Positions 35,943 through 45,879 of a stretch of DNA of 64,000 nucleotides are shown piece by piece. The notes below the pieces were generated by a model. The model had not been told where the DNA came from. It saw nothing but the letters and a program-made list of their open reading frames with translations, and ran no database searches. The stretch's first letter is position 1; each line of letters starts with the position of its first letter. The translations under genes and the position numbers were made by a program. Source of the DNA: Adhaeretor mobilis (GTDB lineage: Bacteria; Planctomycetota; Planctomycetia; Pirellulales; Lacipirellulaceae); the NCBI RefSeq assembly GCF_007741515.1, contig NZ_CP036263.1, positions 3,273,178-3,337,177 on the forward strand. The letters are read 5' to 3'.

Positions 35943-36844
35943 TTCTTTCGTCCGGCAGCCATGCGGCGGGTGAGGAATTTTGCTAGCGCTGCATCGAGAG
36001 GATCGCTCGTGCGTACGAGCAAATAGTCCACGGCATCCCGAGCACAGCCGTGTCGGAGTGTGGAGAGGAACTGCTCGAGCGATTCCAGATACCCGTCTCG
36101 CAGTGCCCTAGGGTTACAGTTGAAGTGGCGAGGCAACTCCAGGCCTTCAAATCGCGTAGGACCGTCGAAAGGGAAATCGAGTTCGTCGTCATCCATAATG
36201 TGCAATAAAAGCACGTCGTGCCCACGCTGCCGCAAGAGTCGCAATCCCCGCAGCGTCGATTCGACATCGCCAAGCAAGTCCGACACGATGACCATCATGC
36301 CGCGCTGGGGGCTTTGCTCCGCAAGTTCGCGAAAAATGCCTCCTGGGTCGGTCTTGTTTTCGGGAGTTGAGGCGTCCAAGGCCTGGACGATAGCGCGCAG
36401 ATGATTGTTGCTGCTGCGAAGCGGCGTGCGTGCCCGAATCGTCTCGTCAAAGGCTAAACACTGGACCGCGTCGTGCTGTTTCAGCAAGAGATACGCGAGA
36501 CTCACGGCTACCGTGGCAGCGTATTCATATTTATTTAGCGGCCCCGAGCCGTACTGCATACTCTTGGAAACGTCTACCAGCAGCGTTGTACGCATGTTGG
36601 CGTCTTCTTCGAATTGTTTAACGTACAGCTTGTCTTGTTTGGCCCAGACCTTCCAATCGACATGACGTAGATCGTCGCCGGGAGAGTACTGGCGATGTTG
36701 GAGGAACTCAATCGACTGGCCGAAGTAGGGACTACGGTGCATACCGCTCATAAAGCCCTCGACGATATGTCGCGCGCGTATCTCCAGTCGACCGATCCGA
36801 CGGATCGCCTCAGGATGCAAAAATCGCTTTGAATCGGGCGTCAT
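35939..36844 (-). CDS. DUF58 domain protein
   Basis: A 301-residue soluble DUF58 protein, the usual partner of MoxR ATPases. The signature [17 protein letters not shown] is present, followed by a VWA-like core with LLVDVSKSM and VIVSDLLGD. The start is chosen at the ATG at 36844 ([12 protein letters not shown]); starts at 36856 or 36880 are possible and would deepen the overlap with moxR. It overlaps the MoxR gene by 35 bases and the BatA-like gene by four. Confidence 0.88.
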   Translation of the reverse strand: MTPDSKRFLHPEAIRRIGRLEIRARHIVEGFMSGMHRSPYFGQSIEFLQHRQYSPGDDLRHVDWKVWAKQDKLYVKQFEEDANMRTTLLVDVSKSMQYGSGPLNKYEYAATVAVSLAYLLLKQHDAVQCLAFDETIRARTPLRSSNNHLRAIVQALDASTPENKTDPGGIFRELAEQSPQRGMMVIVSDLLGDVESTLRGLRLLRQRGHDVLLLHIMDDDELDFPFDGPTRFEGLELPRHFNCNPRALRDGYLESLEQFLSTLRHGCARDAVDYLLVRTSDPLDAALAKFLTRRMAAGRKN

Positions 36845-37865
36845 TGGCCAATTCATCCTCTCGCGCGGGCGTCGACTCAAGTAACTGCTCGATGACTTGG
36901 TCGGAGTTCACGCCGTCACTCTCTGCGGCGAAGTTCACAACGACACGATGCCGAAGTACCGGTTTCGCCAGTGCCTGGACATCTTCGACCGATACGTTGG
37001 TGCGACGGTTCATTAATGCGCGAGCTTTCGCCCCAAGGATCAAGAACTGTACCGCTCGCGGTCCGGCCCCCCATGCCAGTTGATCGGCCGCAAACTCTGG
37101 CACGTGGGATTCGCCGACGCGAGTTTGTCTAACGAGCGACAGTGCATATTTAATGACGTGGTCAGACACGGGCACTAAGCGGACCATGTTTTGTAAGGAG
37201 AGAATTTCCTCCGGCGAGACTACCGGTTTCACCATGTCCGCGGGTGTCCCGGTGGTACGGCGCACAACCTCGAACTCCTCATCGAAGCTGGGGTAAGTGA
37301 CTAGCACCTTAAACATGAACCGATCTTGCTGAGCTTCAGGCAGCGGGTACGTGCCTTCTTGCTCAATCGGGTTTTGAGTGGCGAGTACGAAGAATGGGTC
37401 CGCCAGTTGATGACGCACGCGGCCGACCGTCACCTGGCGCTCCTGCATGGCTTCAAGCAGTGCGGCTTGCGTCTTGGGCGGTGTGCGATTGATTTCGTCG
37501 GCAAGAATGATATTGGAGAAGAGTGGCCCCTCAAGAAACCGCATCTCTCGTTGCCCCGTAGAGCGATTCTCCTCAATGATATCTGTGCCGGTGATATCGG
37601 CAGGCATTAAGTCGGGCGTGAACTGGATACGGTTAAAGGAAAGGTTGAGCGTGCGTGCAAGCGTGCTGATGAGTAGCGTTTTCGCCAGCCCAGGGACGCC
37701 CTCCAACATGCAGTGCCCCCGGCTGAAGAGGCTGATAAGCAGTTGATCGATCACGGCATCCTGACCGACGATCACGTGGGCGAGTTGCTCACGGATGCGA
37801 TCGACGGCTGAGGCGAGTTGTTCGATTAGTTGGCCGTCGGCCATATCATCCGAGGAGTTTGTCAT
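36810..37865 (-). CDS. MoxR-family AAA+ ATPase
   Basis: A 351-residue AAA+ ATPase. Walker A is GVPGLAKT, Walker B is [14 protein letters not shown], and sensor 1 is in [19 protein letters not shown]. MoxR proteins act as chaperones that help VWA-domain partners assemble or load metal. I start at the ATG at 37865 (MTNSSDD); the open frame runs 61 residues further but overlaps the upstream gene and has no family support. It is directly followed by DUF58 and two VWA genes, the standard order. Confidence 0.92.
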   Translation of the reverse strand: MTNSSDDMADGQLIEQLASAVDRIREQLAHVIVGQDAVIDQLLISLFSRGHCMLEGVPGLAKTLLISTLARTLNLSFNRIQFTPDLMPADITGTDIIEENRSTGQREMRFLEGPLFSNIILADEINRTPPKTQAALLEAMQERQVTVGRVRHQLADPFFVLATQNPIEQEGTYPLPEAQQDRFMFKVLVTYPSFDEEFEVVRRTTGTPADMVKPVVSPEEILSLQNMVRLVPVSDHVIKYALSLVRQTRVGESHVPEFAADQLAWGAGPRAVQFLILGAKARALMNRRTNVSVEDVQALAKPVLRHRVVVNFAAESDGVNSDQVIEQLLESTPAREDELANDARFKAIFAS

Positions 37866-37929
37866 TGAGCTTTTCAGTTTTCTAATTCTCGAAACCCCAT
37901 CCCACGACCAGGTTTTCAGGGATAGGATC

Positions 37930-38970
37930 TTAGCGTTGATAAATGGGCAGCGAAGCTTTCTCAAGTTGAAGCATAATGAGGTTGAGCGAAGTCGTGTAGA
38001 CCGGGCCAATATAACCTTGCTGCCAGGAAGCGGCCTTATTGTCGCCAATGCTGACGGTCATCGCTTCATTAAGCAAGCGTTTCTCGATGGCCTCGCGGTA
38101 TTCTTTCCATGGTTTGCCGCCCTCTCGGTAACGTACCTGAGCGTAATAGAAATGTGCGTAATGCCAATGGCCAAAACTGTCTCGATTGTCCGGCCTCAGG
38201 TGGTCTCGGCAATATTTGACCATCCGAGGAACGTACTCGTCGTCGTACTCACCCGCATTGTACAGGCAGGCGACAGCGGCGGCAGTGATTGCAGGACGAC
38301 CGCCCCCCCCTTTGGAACTGTATTGCACAGCGCCATCTTTGAGCGTGCAACGGTGGATATATTTTACCGCTTTGTCGATAATTTCCTTTGGCACGGCGAT
38401 TCCCGCATTGCGACACCCGCGCAGGCCTTGTACTTGAGTGATGGTGGTTGAGCCCTCGTCGAAGCCGCTACCATCCTTCGCGCTCACGTACCCCCAACCG
38501 CCGGCCTTGGTTTGAGCCCGACCGGTGAACTCAACCGCTTTAGTGAGTACTTCAATGAGTTCGGTGCGGCGTTCCAGGTCTTCTTCCTCTCCAAGCACTT
38601 GGGAGAGAAACAACATGGCAAAGCCATGCCCGTAAGTATAGCGATCGTCGTCGGAGTCACCGATCAGACCATTCTGCCGGGTTCGCCTCACTAGATAATC
38701 GACGGCACGGCGTAGGTTCTCTGCGTACTTTCCTTGCGTGGTGGTCGAGCCCTCACATAGTATCGCTACCCCTGCTAGCGAAGTCATTGCCGTAGGGTAA
38801 CGCTGTTGAGCCTTCCAGCATCCCGACGCCTGCTGCTGAAATGCGAGCCAATCGAGCCCCTGAGAGATCGTCGTACGCAACTTCGGGTTGTCTATCGACG
38901 CATGGCATTGGCCAACGAAGAGTACAGCGATTACGGTTACCAGAACTATCTGACAGCGAACGGATTGCAT
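37930..38970 (-). CDS. Exported terpene cyclase/prenyltransferase-like alpha-toroid protein
   Basis: A 346-residue protein with a signal peptide ([20 protein letters not shown], cleaved near HA-SID) and repeated QW-type helix pairs of the squalene-cyclase/prenyltransferase alpha-alpha toroid, such as [16 protein letters not shown] and [20 protein letters not shown]. No cyclase DxDD motif is evident, and export makes a hopene cyclase unlikely. Similar proteins without known activity occur in planctomycetes. The start at 38970 is set by the signal peptide. It is 64 bases before moxR and 52 after the propeller gene. Confidence 0.8.
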   Translation of the reverse strand: MQSVRCQIVLVTVIAVLFVGQCHASIDNPKLRTTISQGLDWLAFQQQASGCWKAQQRYPTAMTSLAGVAILCEGSTTTQGKYAENLRRAVDYLVRRTRQNGLIGDSDDDRYTYGHGFAMLFLSQVLGEEEDLERRTELIEVLTKAVEFTGRAQTKAGGWGYVSAKDGSGFDEGSTTITQVQGLRGCRNAGIAVPKEIIDKAVKYIHRCTLKDGAVQYSSKGGGGRPAITAAAVACLYNAGEYDDEYVPRMVKYCRDHLRPDNRDSFGHWHYAHFYYAQVRYREGGKPWKEYREAIEKRLLNEAMTVSIGDNKAASWQQGYIGPVYTTSLNLIMLQLEKASLPIYQR

Positions 38971-39022
38971 GATGGGGGTCTCTGGCGATTTGAGAATCGG
39001 GGGCAGACGATTTGCGGGTTTC

Positions 39023-42000
39023 TTACTTATCGTTGCCCAGTTTCTGTAGAATCCGTTGGAGTCCGCCCGCCGTGGGGACGTTACTAGACTCCACTTCTGC
39101 CATAGCAGGAGGCATCGGGGGGCGTGGTTTATCTGTAAATCGCAACTGCACCAATCTACTGGACATCTCCGCCTGCACCACGTGTTGCGATTCGTCCGAA
39201 ACTTGGAGTTGGAAGTGCCCGCTACTCGAACCGGGTAAGGCATCCGTGCGGTACAAACTCGCACCGGTGCGCCGATCTAGGGCAAGCAAGGTTATACCTT
39301 GCCGGCTTCCTTGGGCATCATGCCGTGAAAGACTTGCAACGAACATTAGGACGGGTAAGTCGGAAGGTTGGGTAACCGACCAGCCTTGGTGATCGAGCTC
39401 AGCAGGCCGAGCCCAGAGGCTCTCGCCTGTATTGCGATCAAAGGCGTCAACCCGACCATTGATGATGGCGTAGTCAGTCGTATTGATTGGTCGGGTGCGT
39501 CGATTGTTGGGGCTATTGTTGGGGCTATTTTCAACTCTGTTGGTGAGCAAAAGCATACTTGCCGAGCCCACAGACAGGTGAATTTCCTTGAGACGTTCAG
39601 CCACCCCGAACGAGGATTCGACTAGGACATCTCCTTGCAAGCCGTCAATGATTCTCGCTTCGCCGGTGGGCGTGACGGTTGCAATAAACCGCCCACGATC
39701 AATATCTACCCGCGTGCTGTCAGGAAATAGATAGCTCCACTGAGTCTCACCAGTACTTGCATCGATCGAAGCAATCTCCCAGCGTTGGTCCTCCGGCCGA
39801 CCTCGATCTTGGCTCCAAGAAATAACATTCCGCCCGAGGGTTGTCAGGTGCTCGTGCCAGGGTGGTACTTCGACCTCGTCGATTTCACGCCCATCGATCA
39901 TGCTGTAAACGGTCGCTCTGGCACTACCCTCTGGCGTGACGAACAACAGATCGCTATCGCCAAACAAGTCGCAACCAGCCGGCACATCGCCGCGCGACCA
40001 CAACACGCGACCGTCCAATGGGTCGACACAAACCAGCCGTGACTGATCTTGGTAGACACAACCGTGTGCGGTGACGGGGCCAATGACGCCTATCCAGTTG
40101 CCGTCCCAAGTCGAGCGGCTAGCGCGGTAGGAGCCTGTCTTTCGAGTGACATGTTTGCCGGCAGCCGCGTGGTACGAGCCAGACCCAAGTTCGCTAGACA
40201 GATTCTTCTGCCACAGAATAGCTGGCTGATTGTTGCCTTTGCCTGCCAATGTGTTGAAAGCAGCAATCTGGCGGCCAAATGAAACGACGACAACGTTGCC
40301 ATGCGAAGCTGCATGCATATTGCCAATCTGGCGGTAATTTACCTGTTGTCGCTGTTGCAATTCGATCATTGTGCGGAAGAACTCTTTACCCAGACTGTCC
40401 CTGATCGTTAACTCGCCGACACGCGAAAAAGAAATCTGGCAACCGCCGAGAACTTCGTCAGTTTGTTCCATGCGAATCCCATACTGCGGGCTTCGACTGG
40501 TACGACGCGAGGTGCTACTCGTGAGCGAAATCGCCTCCACTCTGCCAGTAGGCCAATCAACTTCAGGCAGAGCGGCTACTGAGAAGCCGGCAACGATCTG
40601 TGCGCCAGTCTTTCCATCGAGGCAGACGGTATTTGCGAGTGGTCCAGCCAGGAGTTGATCGTATTCGTACGCTTGGCGGTGCTGACCGACGCTATGCAAC
40701 AGTGCAGCAGCGCGAGCAATCGCTTCATCGCGCACTTCCGGCTGCGAGGATTGCATCAACTCTTGCAATCTCATTTGAGCACCGAGCAGTTCTCCCTCCT
40801 CGAGCTTCACCTTAGTCAACTTGAGTTTGGTCGTATCATCCAGCATGCTGCCGAAAAAGGCGAGTTTTTCGTCGGCACCTTGCGATTCGAGGACTGACTC
40901 GGAGCGAATCACATTTGCGAATTTGGCTGCTAGTTTCTCACGAATTTGGGGATCTGCCTGTGACCATATGTTTGCCATCTGCCCCGAAATCCAGCGCGGA
41001 ACAGCAACCTTACGATGCTTTTCAACATCGTACAGTTTCTCCGTTGAAACACCCAGATTGTATATTTCGAGGCACGAATCGGCAGCAGCCAGCAATTCGC
41101 CCGACTCAGTGAGTCCGGACGCTTTGATGCGTTGCAAACGAGCCCGTGAATCGGGGCTGCCATCCTGCAACTTCTCCAACATGGGTATGCGATTGCGGTA
41201 GGTGACAAAATCTTCTTCTAGGGCGGTCACCAGCGCTTGCACAAGAATTTCTCTCGTTGAGTACGAATCCTCGTCCCCCCGGAATGCCCGCTCAAGAAGC
41301 GAAACCGCTTCGCTAAGCCGCCCCTCGTTGTACGCGACCTCGCCAAGAGTCCTCAGCGCCTCGACATCTTGTGGCGACTTCGCGAGCAAAGCGTTTGCCT
41401 GCTTGCGTAGTACTTCAATCTGATCGAAACGCTGCAAGAACTGTCCGTCATACGAGAGAACAGCCCCCTGGTGACATACCAAATTACCAAGCACGTTGCC
41501 ATCGCGGGAGGTCGAGCGGGCCACGATCTCACCGCGAGTGACATCGATCGCAATCACCTCGGCCGAACTCAACGGGAGATAATACTTACCATCGCTGAGA
41601 AAACCGCTGCCACTAGGGGAAGTGCCCGCTGGAAACTTGATCGTCTCGCCCAGTTGCTTGCCGTTTTCGACGGAAAGTAGCTTTACATCGCTAGGGCCCA
41701 CGAGGAGCACACGCTCAGAATCAACGCAGGCTAGACGGATCGAGGAGCCTTTGGGCTTCTTCCAAATCCGCTTTCCTGATTGCAGATCAATGCAGTGGAT
41801 CGAGGAAGAGTCAGGAGGGGTGATCAGGACTCGGCCTGCTGCAAGAATTGTAGCAGCGTCGGTCCAGGTGCTTTGAGGGTTAGCATCCTGGCGAATCTCT
41901 TGCCTACGGTAGCGCGGCGAGGCAAGCTCATCAACCTCGTAGCGATAAGCCCATCCAAGTGAGTGTTTGGTCAAATCAACGCCGATTACAATACCGGCAC

Positions 42001-43657
42001 CGATAGGACTGACAAGCATTCCCGATGCGTAGGAGGGACTCGAGCTCAGTAGTCGACGACGGGAATCCAAGCCGATACCCCGGTCGAGGTTCACCAGTTG
42101 CTGCTGCCCATGGACTTCGCCCGTAGAAGCCTTGACCGCGTAAAGATGGACCGAGTTTCTGAGCTCGATCAGCCCGTAGAGATCGTCCCCTAAGGATAAA
42201 GGACTACCCAAGAAGAACCCACCAACCAGCGGTCCGTTGCCAACAGCGCAATCAATTTCCCAGAGCAGTTTCCCCTGGGTTTGCAAATCGTAAGCACAAA
42301 GCCGGTTTGTAACATCCCCACTTACTTGATGGCCCCGACCAAACGCTGGGGCGAATGGGTCTTCATCGTCTTGGGAAAGCGGCGTAAGATCACGGATCAC
42401 GAACACGCGTCGGCCATCGCTATTGATCGTACCGTAAAGGTGATCACGCCAGAGGCTTCGGCCGAAGACACGTGCCGGCTCTGGGTCGAGTTGTTTGTCT
42501 CCTGTTGAATTCGATTCGGCGATCAGTTCCTCGATCTCGGTGGTGCCCTGAGGTTCCGCCTGCCAGACTCGCTTGCCTGTCTTGAAGTTGACAGCGACGA
42601 GTGAGTGGGGCGAACGCACGAGGACGGTATTCCCAACTGCCAAGGGCGAACCGGCTACCGGAGTGAGCTCTTGCTTCCGCATCTTTTCCGCGAAAAGGTT
42701 CCCGAAGATTTGCTCTAATCTGGGGTGCGAGAGCAACCGCACGCTCCAGCGGATACGCATGTGAGGCAAGCCACCTTGGCTTTCTGCATTTCGGGACGGA
42801 CTACCCCGCAGCATGGCCCAGTCTTCGAGGCCGATTGTAACATCAGGTCTTGGTGTGCCCAGAACCCGCTTCACCCAAGCTACGGTGGTACGATCGTCGG
42901 TCAACTTGGTCGGCGAACCGCCTATTTCAATACGACGACCAACCATTTGCCTGAGCGGCTCAAGCGCTGCCCGGGCGGCCGTTTCATCGCCAAGCGAAAT
43001 AAAACAAATGGCTGCGCGCAAGTGCAGGGGAGCGCCCAGGTGGAGAACAGCGGCAGGCGTGTTCAGCAGCCGTTGATAAGCTAGTGCGGCCAGTAGAGTT
43101 CGGCCTTCATCGGTGTCGCGTTGGGCTAGCAACAGCGCCGCCTCGTACCCTGATGGTGTGTGGTAGTAGCGTTGCACGATTTCGGCGAAGTCCTCACGCT
43201 CGCCCGACTCAATGGCTGCTCGCAGTCGCCTTTCTGCCGTCGGTGCGTAGGTTGCCAAATATGCTTCACGCCCGTCTGCAGGCAGCGAGCTCAGTAGTTG
43301 ATCTGCGTGGTCCTTCAGTCCTACGATCTCTTTACTGTCCTGAGATTCGATAAAATAATCTGATGAGCCTGCTAAAACCGCATCGAGAAAGCGAAGCGAT
43401 TGTGTGTACTCTTCCTTCGCAAGGCTCTCTTTTGCTTTGCGAATACCGCGAGTTAAGTTGCGATCTTGCGGCAACTCAACACCCGCGTTATTGAAGTCCT
43501 CCAGTTGAATTTGCCCCGGTTGGGCCGACAACTCAGCACTCAGCACGGCCATAGCCAGCAGGAACAAGGCACACAGGTCCTGCCGCACGAGCGTCGACTT
43601 GGCGATGCAACGGGGCGGCTGTTGTCGCTGAAGCTGTTGGTGGTGAAATCGCATCAT
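39023..43657 (-). CDS. Giant exported PQQ-type beta-propeller and TPR protein
   Basis: A 1544-residue exported protein (signal around residues 25-46, LCALFLLAMAVLSAELSAQ). PQQ/WD-like blades are seen at about 290-760, for example CAYDLQTQGKLLWEID and CIDLQSGKRIWKKPKG. A helical TPR-like middle covers about 770-1000 (LRTLGEVAYNEGRLSEAVSL). A second propeller covers about 1090-1500 (LVCVDPLDGRVLWSRGD). No catalytic dehydrogenase residues are evident, so a binding or assembly role is likelier than PQQ catalysis. Start at the ATG at 43657; the next ATG follows directly. It is probably the first gene of the operon. Confidence 0.82.
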   Translation of the reverse strand: MMRFHHQQLQRQQPPRCIAKSTLVRQDLCALFLLAMAVLSAELSAQPGQIQLEDFNNAGVELPQDRNLTRGIRKAKESLAKEEYTQSLRFLDAVLAGSSDYFIESQDSKEIVGLKDHADQLLSSLPADGREAYLATYAPTAERRLRAAIESGEREDFAEIVQRYYHTPSGYEAALLLAQRDTDEGRTLLAALAYQRLLNTPAAVLHLGAPLHLRAAICFISLGDETAARAALEPLRQMVGRRIEIGGSPTKLTDDRTTVAWVKRVLGTPRPDVTIGLEDWAMLRGSPSRNAESQGGLPHMRIRWSVRLLSHPRLEQIFGNLFAEKMRKQELTPVAGSPLAVGNTVLVRSPHSLVAVNFKTGKRVWQAEPQGTTEIEELIAESNSTGDKQLDPEPARVFGRSLWRDHLYGTINSDGRRVFVIRDLTPLSQDDEDPFAPAFGRGHQVSGDVTNRLCAYDLQTQGKLLWEIDCAVGNGPLVGGFFLGSPLSLGDDLYGLIELRNSVHLYAVKASTGEVHGQQQLVNLDRGIGLDSRRRLLSSSPSYASGMLVSPIGAGIVIGVDLTKHSLGWAYRYEVDELASPRYRRQEIRQDANPQSTWTDAATILAAGRVLITPPDSSSIHCIDLQSGKRIWKKPKGSSIRLACVDSERVLLVGPSDVKLLSVENGKQLGETIKFPAGTSPSGSGFLSDGKYYLPLSSAEVIAIDVTRGEIVARSTSRDGNVLGNLVCHQGAVLSYDGQFLQRFDQIEVLRKQANALLAKSPQDVEALRTLGEVAYNEGRLSEAVSLLERAFRGDEDSYSTREILVQALVTALEEDFVTYRNRIPMLEKLQDGSPDSRARLQRIKASGLTESGELLAAADSCLEIYNLGVSTEKLYDVEKHRKVAVPRWISGQMANIWSQADPQIREKLAAKFANVIRSESVLESQGADEKLAFFGSMLDDTTKLKLTKVKLEEGELLGAQMRLQELMQSSQPEVRDEAIARAAALLHSVGQHRQAYEYDQLLAGPLANTVCLDGKTGAQIVAGFSVAALPEVDWPTGRVEAISLTSSTSRRTSRSPQYGIRMEQTDEVLGGCQISFSRVGELTIRDSLGKEFFRTMIELQQRQQVNYRQIGNMHAASHGNVVVVSFGRQIAAFNTLAGKGNNQPAILWQKNLSSELGSGSYHAAAGKHVTRKTGSYRASRSTWDGNWIGVIGPVTAHGCVYQDQSRLVCVDPLDGRVLWSRGDVPAGCDLFGDSDLLFVTPEGSARATVYSMIDGREIDEVEVPPWHEHLTTLGRNVISWSQDRGRPEDQRWEIASIDASTGETQWSYLFPDSTRVDIDRGRFIATVTPTGEARIIDGLQGDVLVESSFGVAERLKEIHLSVGSASMLLLTNRVENSPNNSPNNRRTRPINTTDYAIINGRVDAFDRNTGESLWARPAELDHQGWSVTQPSDLPVLMFVASLSRHDAQGSRQGITLLALDRRTGASLYRTDALPGSSSGHFQLQVSDESQHVVQAEMSSRLVQLRFTDKPRPPMPPAMAEVESSNVPTAGGLQRILQKLGNDK

Positions 43658-44103
43658 GCGGGGGCAAATCGGGCTGTGAAATAACGTTGAGGCCAATAAA
43701 CAGCAACAAAACGGGATTTTTTCAATTCTGAGGGGCTTTGCCTATCCATTGTAGGCGTGGCAAGCAGAATAAGCCTCAAAAACGACGAGAAAGTAAGGAA
43801 TTAACCATGTGGAAAAGCACTCTAAAGTGCTTGTAGTACATAGTTTACGACCTAGCGTTAGTAGGTTCAATTGCTTGGCCCCTCGGCTGCCCATGGACAG
43901 GGTATTGATGCTGAAGTGCTGGGCGATCCAAGAGAAGACAGAGAAAGGCCCTGTTTTTCTAGTGTTTTTTAATGGGATGCGCCTTGAATTAGGGTGCCAG
44001 CACCACTTAAAGTCAAACACGTCGCGAGAAGTACATGAGCGGCTTCGCCGCATACTTGAACCATCCATTACCGAACTAGAACTTACTTAGGAGGTTTCCC
44101 ACA
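43658..44103. other. Spacer between propeller operon and hu gene
   Basis: This 446-base divergent spacer should hold promoters for both the large minus-strand operon and the plus-strand HU gene. It contains two small hairpins: AAGCACT-CTAA-AGTGCTT at 43814-43831 and GCGGC-TTC-GCCGC near 44039-44051. AGGAGG at 44090-44095 is a strong ribosome site for the HU gene. Open frames on either strand here have no recognisable features and are rejected. Confidence 0.4.
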
Positions 44104-44424
44104 ATGGCTAAGGCCGCAGCAGCAAAACCGCCCACCAAAACCGAAATTTTCAACAACATTTCTGAGAGCACAGGCGTCTCGAAGAAAGAAGTTGCCGCCG
44201 TGTTCGATGCACTTAGCGATGAAATTGCAAAATCGCTCGGCAAGAAGGGTCCTGAGTCGTTCACGCTTCCAGGCCTCTGCAAAATTGTTGTTCAAAAGAA
44301 ACCGGCCGTTCCTGCACGCAAGGGTATTAACCCCTTCACCAAGGAAGAGCAGATGTTCAAAGCCAAACCGGCTCGCAACGTCATCAAGATTCGCCCCTTG
44401 AAGAAGCTCAAGGATATGGTGTGA
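44104..44424 (+). CDS. HU/IHF-family DNA-binding protein
   Basis: A 106-residue HU-like nucleoid protein. The N-terminal helices (TKTEIFNNISESTGVSKKEV) and the beta-arm region (LPGLCKIVVQKKPAVPARKG then GINPFTKEEQMFKAKPA) match the HU fold, with an Ala/Lys-rich N-terminal tail. The C terminus VIKIRPLKKLKDMV ends as usual for HU. AGGAGG lies eight bases before the ATG, and a strong intrinsic terminator follows 32 bases after the stop, so this is a separate, probably highly expressed gene. Confidence 0.93.
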   Translation: MAKAAAAKPPTKTEIFNNISESTGVSKKEVAAVFDALSDEIAKSLGKKGPESFTLPGLCKIVVQKKPAVPARKGINPFTKEEQMFKAKPARNVIKIRPLKKLKDMV

Positions 44425-44456
44425 GACAAGTAGTAGACTGTTGTAAAACAGAAAAG

Positions 44457-44489
44457 CCCGCCGCATCTGGCTGATGCGGCGGGTTTTTT
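44457..44489 (+). terminator. Intrinsic terminator of the HU-like gene
   Basis: CCCGCCGCATC (44457-44467) pairs perfectly with GATGCGGCGGG (44473-44483) around a 5-base loop and is followed by six T (44484-44489). This is the clearest rho-independent terminator in the window. Confidence 0.93.
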
Positions 44490-44518
44490 CTTTTTCGGGC
44501 GGGTGTTTCTAACCAACT

Positions 44519-44590
44519 CTAGTGGACAGCGACGGGCTCGCACCGCCGACACCGGCCTTTTCAGCTCGTTCTACCAACGCGACCTAATCC
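44519..44590 (-). pseudogene. Degenerate tRNA(Phe)-like remnant
   Basis: On the minus strand the sequence shows a D-loop-like TTGGTAGAAC, an anticodon-loop-like CTGAAAA (GAA anticodon), and a T-arm GGCGG-TGCGAGC-CCGTC whose five stem pairs hold with one G-U, then TCCACTA at the 3' end. The anticodon stem does not pair, the T-loop reads TGCGA in place of TTCGA, and no 5' acceptor strand complements the 3' end. It looks like a decayed tRNA or integration-site scar and not a working tRNA. Confidence 0.5.
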
Positions 44591-44713
44591 GATAAATCAC
44601 GTTGTTTCAAAGTGATCTATCGTCACCCTGAACCGTGACGATCCTTCGCAAGAAATTGCATTGTTTCTCGAAGTTTAGCGGTACTCATTCTGAGGTGCAG
44701 CCATGCGCTAGAT

Positions 44714-45589
44714 TTAGCTAAAGACTTCTTCGAGCAACTCCTCAGTCAGCCATTGCTGTTCGGCAGGTGCAGCGTCAGATTCTTTGGGAGTAGAGGCAAC
44801 TTCCTTGATCAAAGGAGCCGATGTTTGCGGGTGCTGTTCCGGGGTGGCGAGGTTGGCTGTCTCAGGTGTCGAGAAGGGCTCTAGCGGAAATAACGCGCCT
44901 TCACTGGTTTTACTGACTGCCTGCATGGAGATTACCAAATCGACAAGCTCCGCTTTGCTGGCCTGGCCGGCTTGCAGAGACGCTTGCAGCGGTTCGGCAC
45001 CCGTTTCATCGACGTACCCTGTCGAAACAAAAGCACCTATCGAGCTGCTAGTCACAAATTCACTTTGCCAGGCTAGAAAATCCGCTCCCTCAACATCGCC
45101 ATCCCCGTTGGCGTCGCCGTCAGTAAGACTTGCATTGGCCGTCCCAAGTCCGGCCTGCCAAGCCGCCAGATCGCCACTATCAACGGAACCACTATTGTCG
45201 AAGTCAGCCACAACGTTGGCACTGCTCAGCAAGTTGCTACCAAGTGATGTTAAAGGACCGCTGCCGTTTGGTAGTCTACCGAGCGATTCTCCCGTGAGCG
45301 TCTCGCCGAAATCGACCATGTCTTCGAGTCCCTTCATCACTCCAGCAGTTGCCCAAGTCAAGTAAACCTGATCTCCTTCGTTACTCAAGGCAAAATCTTT
45401 GAGTCCGGGAGCAGAGGGATTGGGATTGAAGTCCGACTCATCAAAAACGAGGTAGGCTTCGGCTGCAATCACGGTCCCGTTCGGGATTTGGAACTTAAGC
45501 AGGTCACTGCTTGCGTCGCTGAGGTACCAACCACCAACGTCGACTGCTGCGGAAGTTGGGTTAAACAAAAGGCTTAGGCGGTAGAACAT
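44714..45589 (-). pseudogene. 5'-truncated lamin-tail/dockerin-like surface protein
   Basis: A 291-residue frame that begins inside a lamin-tail domain: LFNPTSAAVDVGGWYLSD is normally preceded by about 25 domain residues and a signal peptide, both missing here. A TAA stop lies directly before the ATG. Dockerin-like calcium motifs follow (DFDNSGSVDSGDLAAWQ and DANGDGDVEGADFLAWQ), then a Ser/Glu/Pro-rich tail. I call it a remnant of a larger secreted protein. It could still be made as a cytoplasmic fragment, since AGGG lies just upstream of the ATG. Confidence 0.6.
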
Positions 45590-45879
45590 TTACCCTAGCT
45601 CGTTACGCTGGATTTTGACACGGAAAGTTTTGGGTATCGACGCCGTTTTTTCTATCGCAGAAGCAAGAGTTGGAAAATGGCAACACCGCGACGAGCTCGA
45701 TGTTATGAGGCTCACGAGCCAAGTCGAGAGAAGCTACTAAAAGGATGCGATCCTCTTCTGATGATTGGATCGGTTTGAATGGGGAGGCCAGAATCACGTA
45801 CGCTCTACCAACATGTGCGGCTGGGGCGTAAACTGAACGCTTAGCAATCCGACAGCACCCGTAGGCTTTTCGCGATCTG
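45590..45879. other. Spacer upstream of truncated gene and kinase
   Basis: This stretch should contain the lost 5' part of the lamin-tail gene if the loss were a simple frameshift, but no lamin-tail sequence is visible in any frame. It therefore looks like a deletion or rearrangement junction plus the kinase promoter. No repeat or RNA gene is seen. Confidence 0.35.

Noticed and set aside
37866..38048. Extended N terminus of the MoxR protein
   Set aside because: The 61 extra residues overlap the upstream toroid gene out of frame and lack similarity to MoxR; the ATG at 37865 fits the family length.
44519..44590. A functional tRNA gene
   Set aside because: T-arm is present but acceptor and anticodon stems do not pair and the T-loop is altered, so it is kept only as a remnant.
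45603..45797. 64-residue minus-strand frame upstream of the truncated lamin-tail gene
   Set aside because: It has no lamin-tail sequence and no ribosome site, so it does not represent the missing 5' part.
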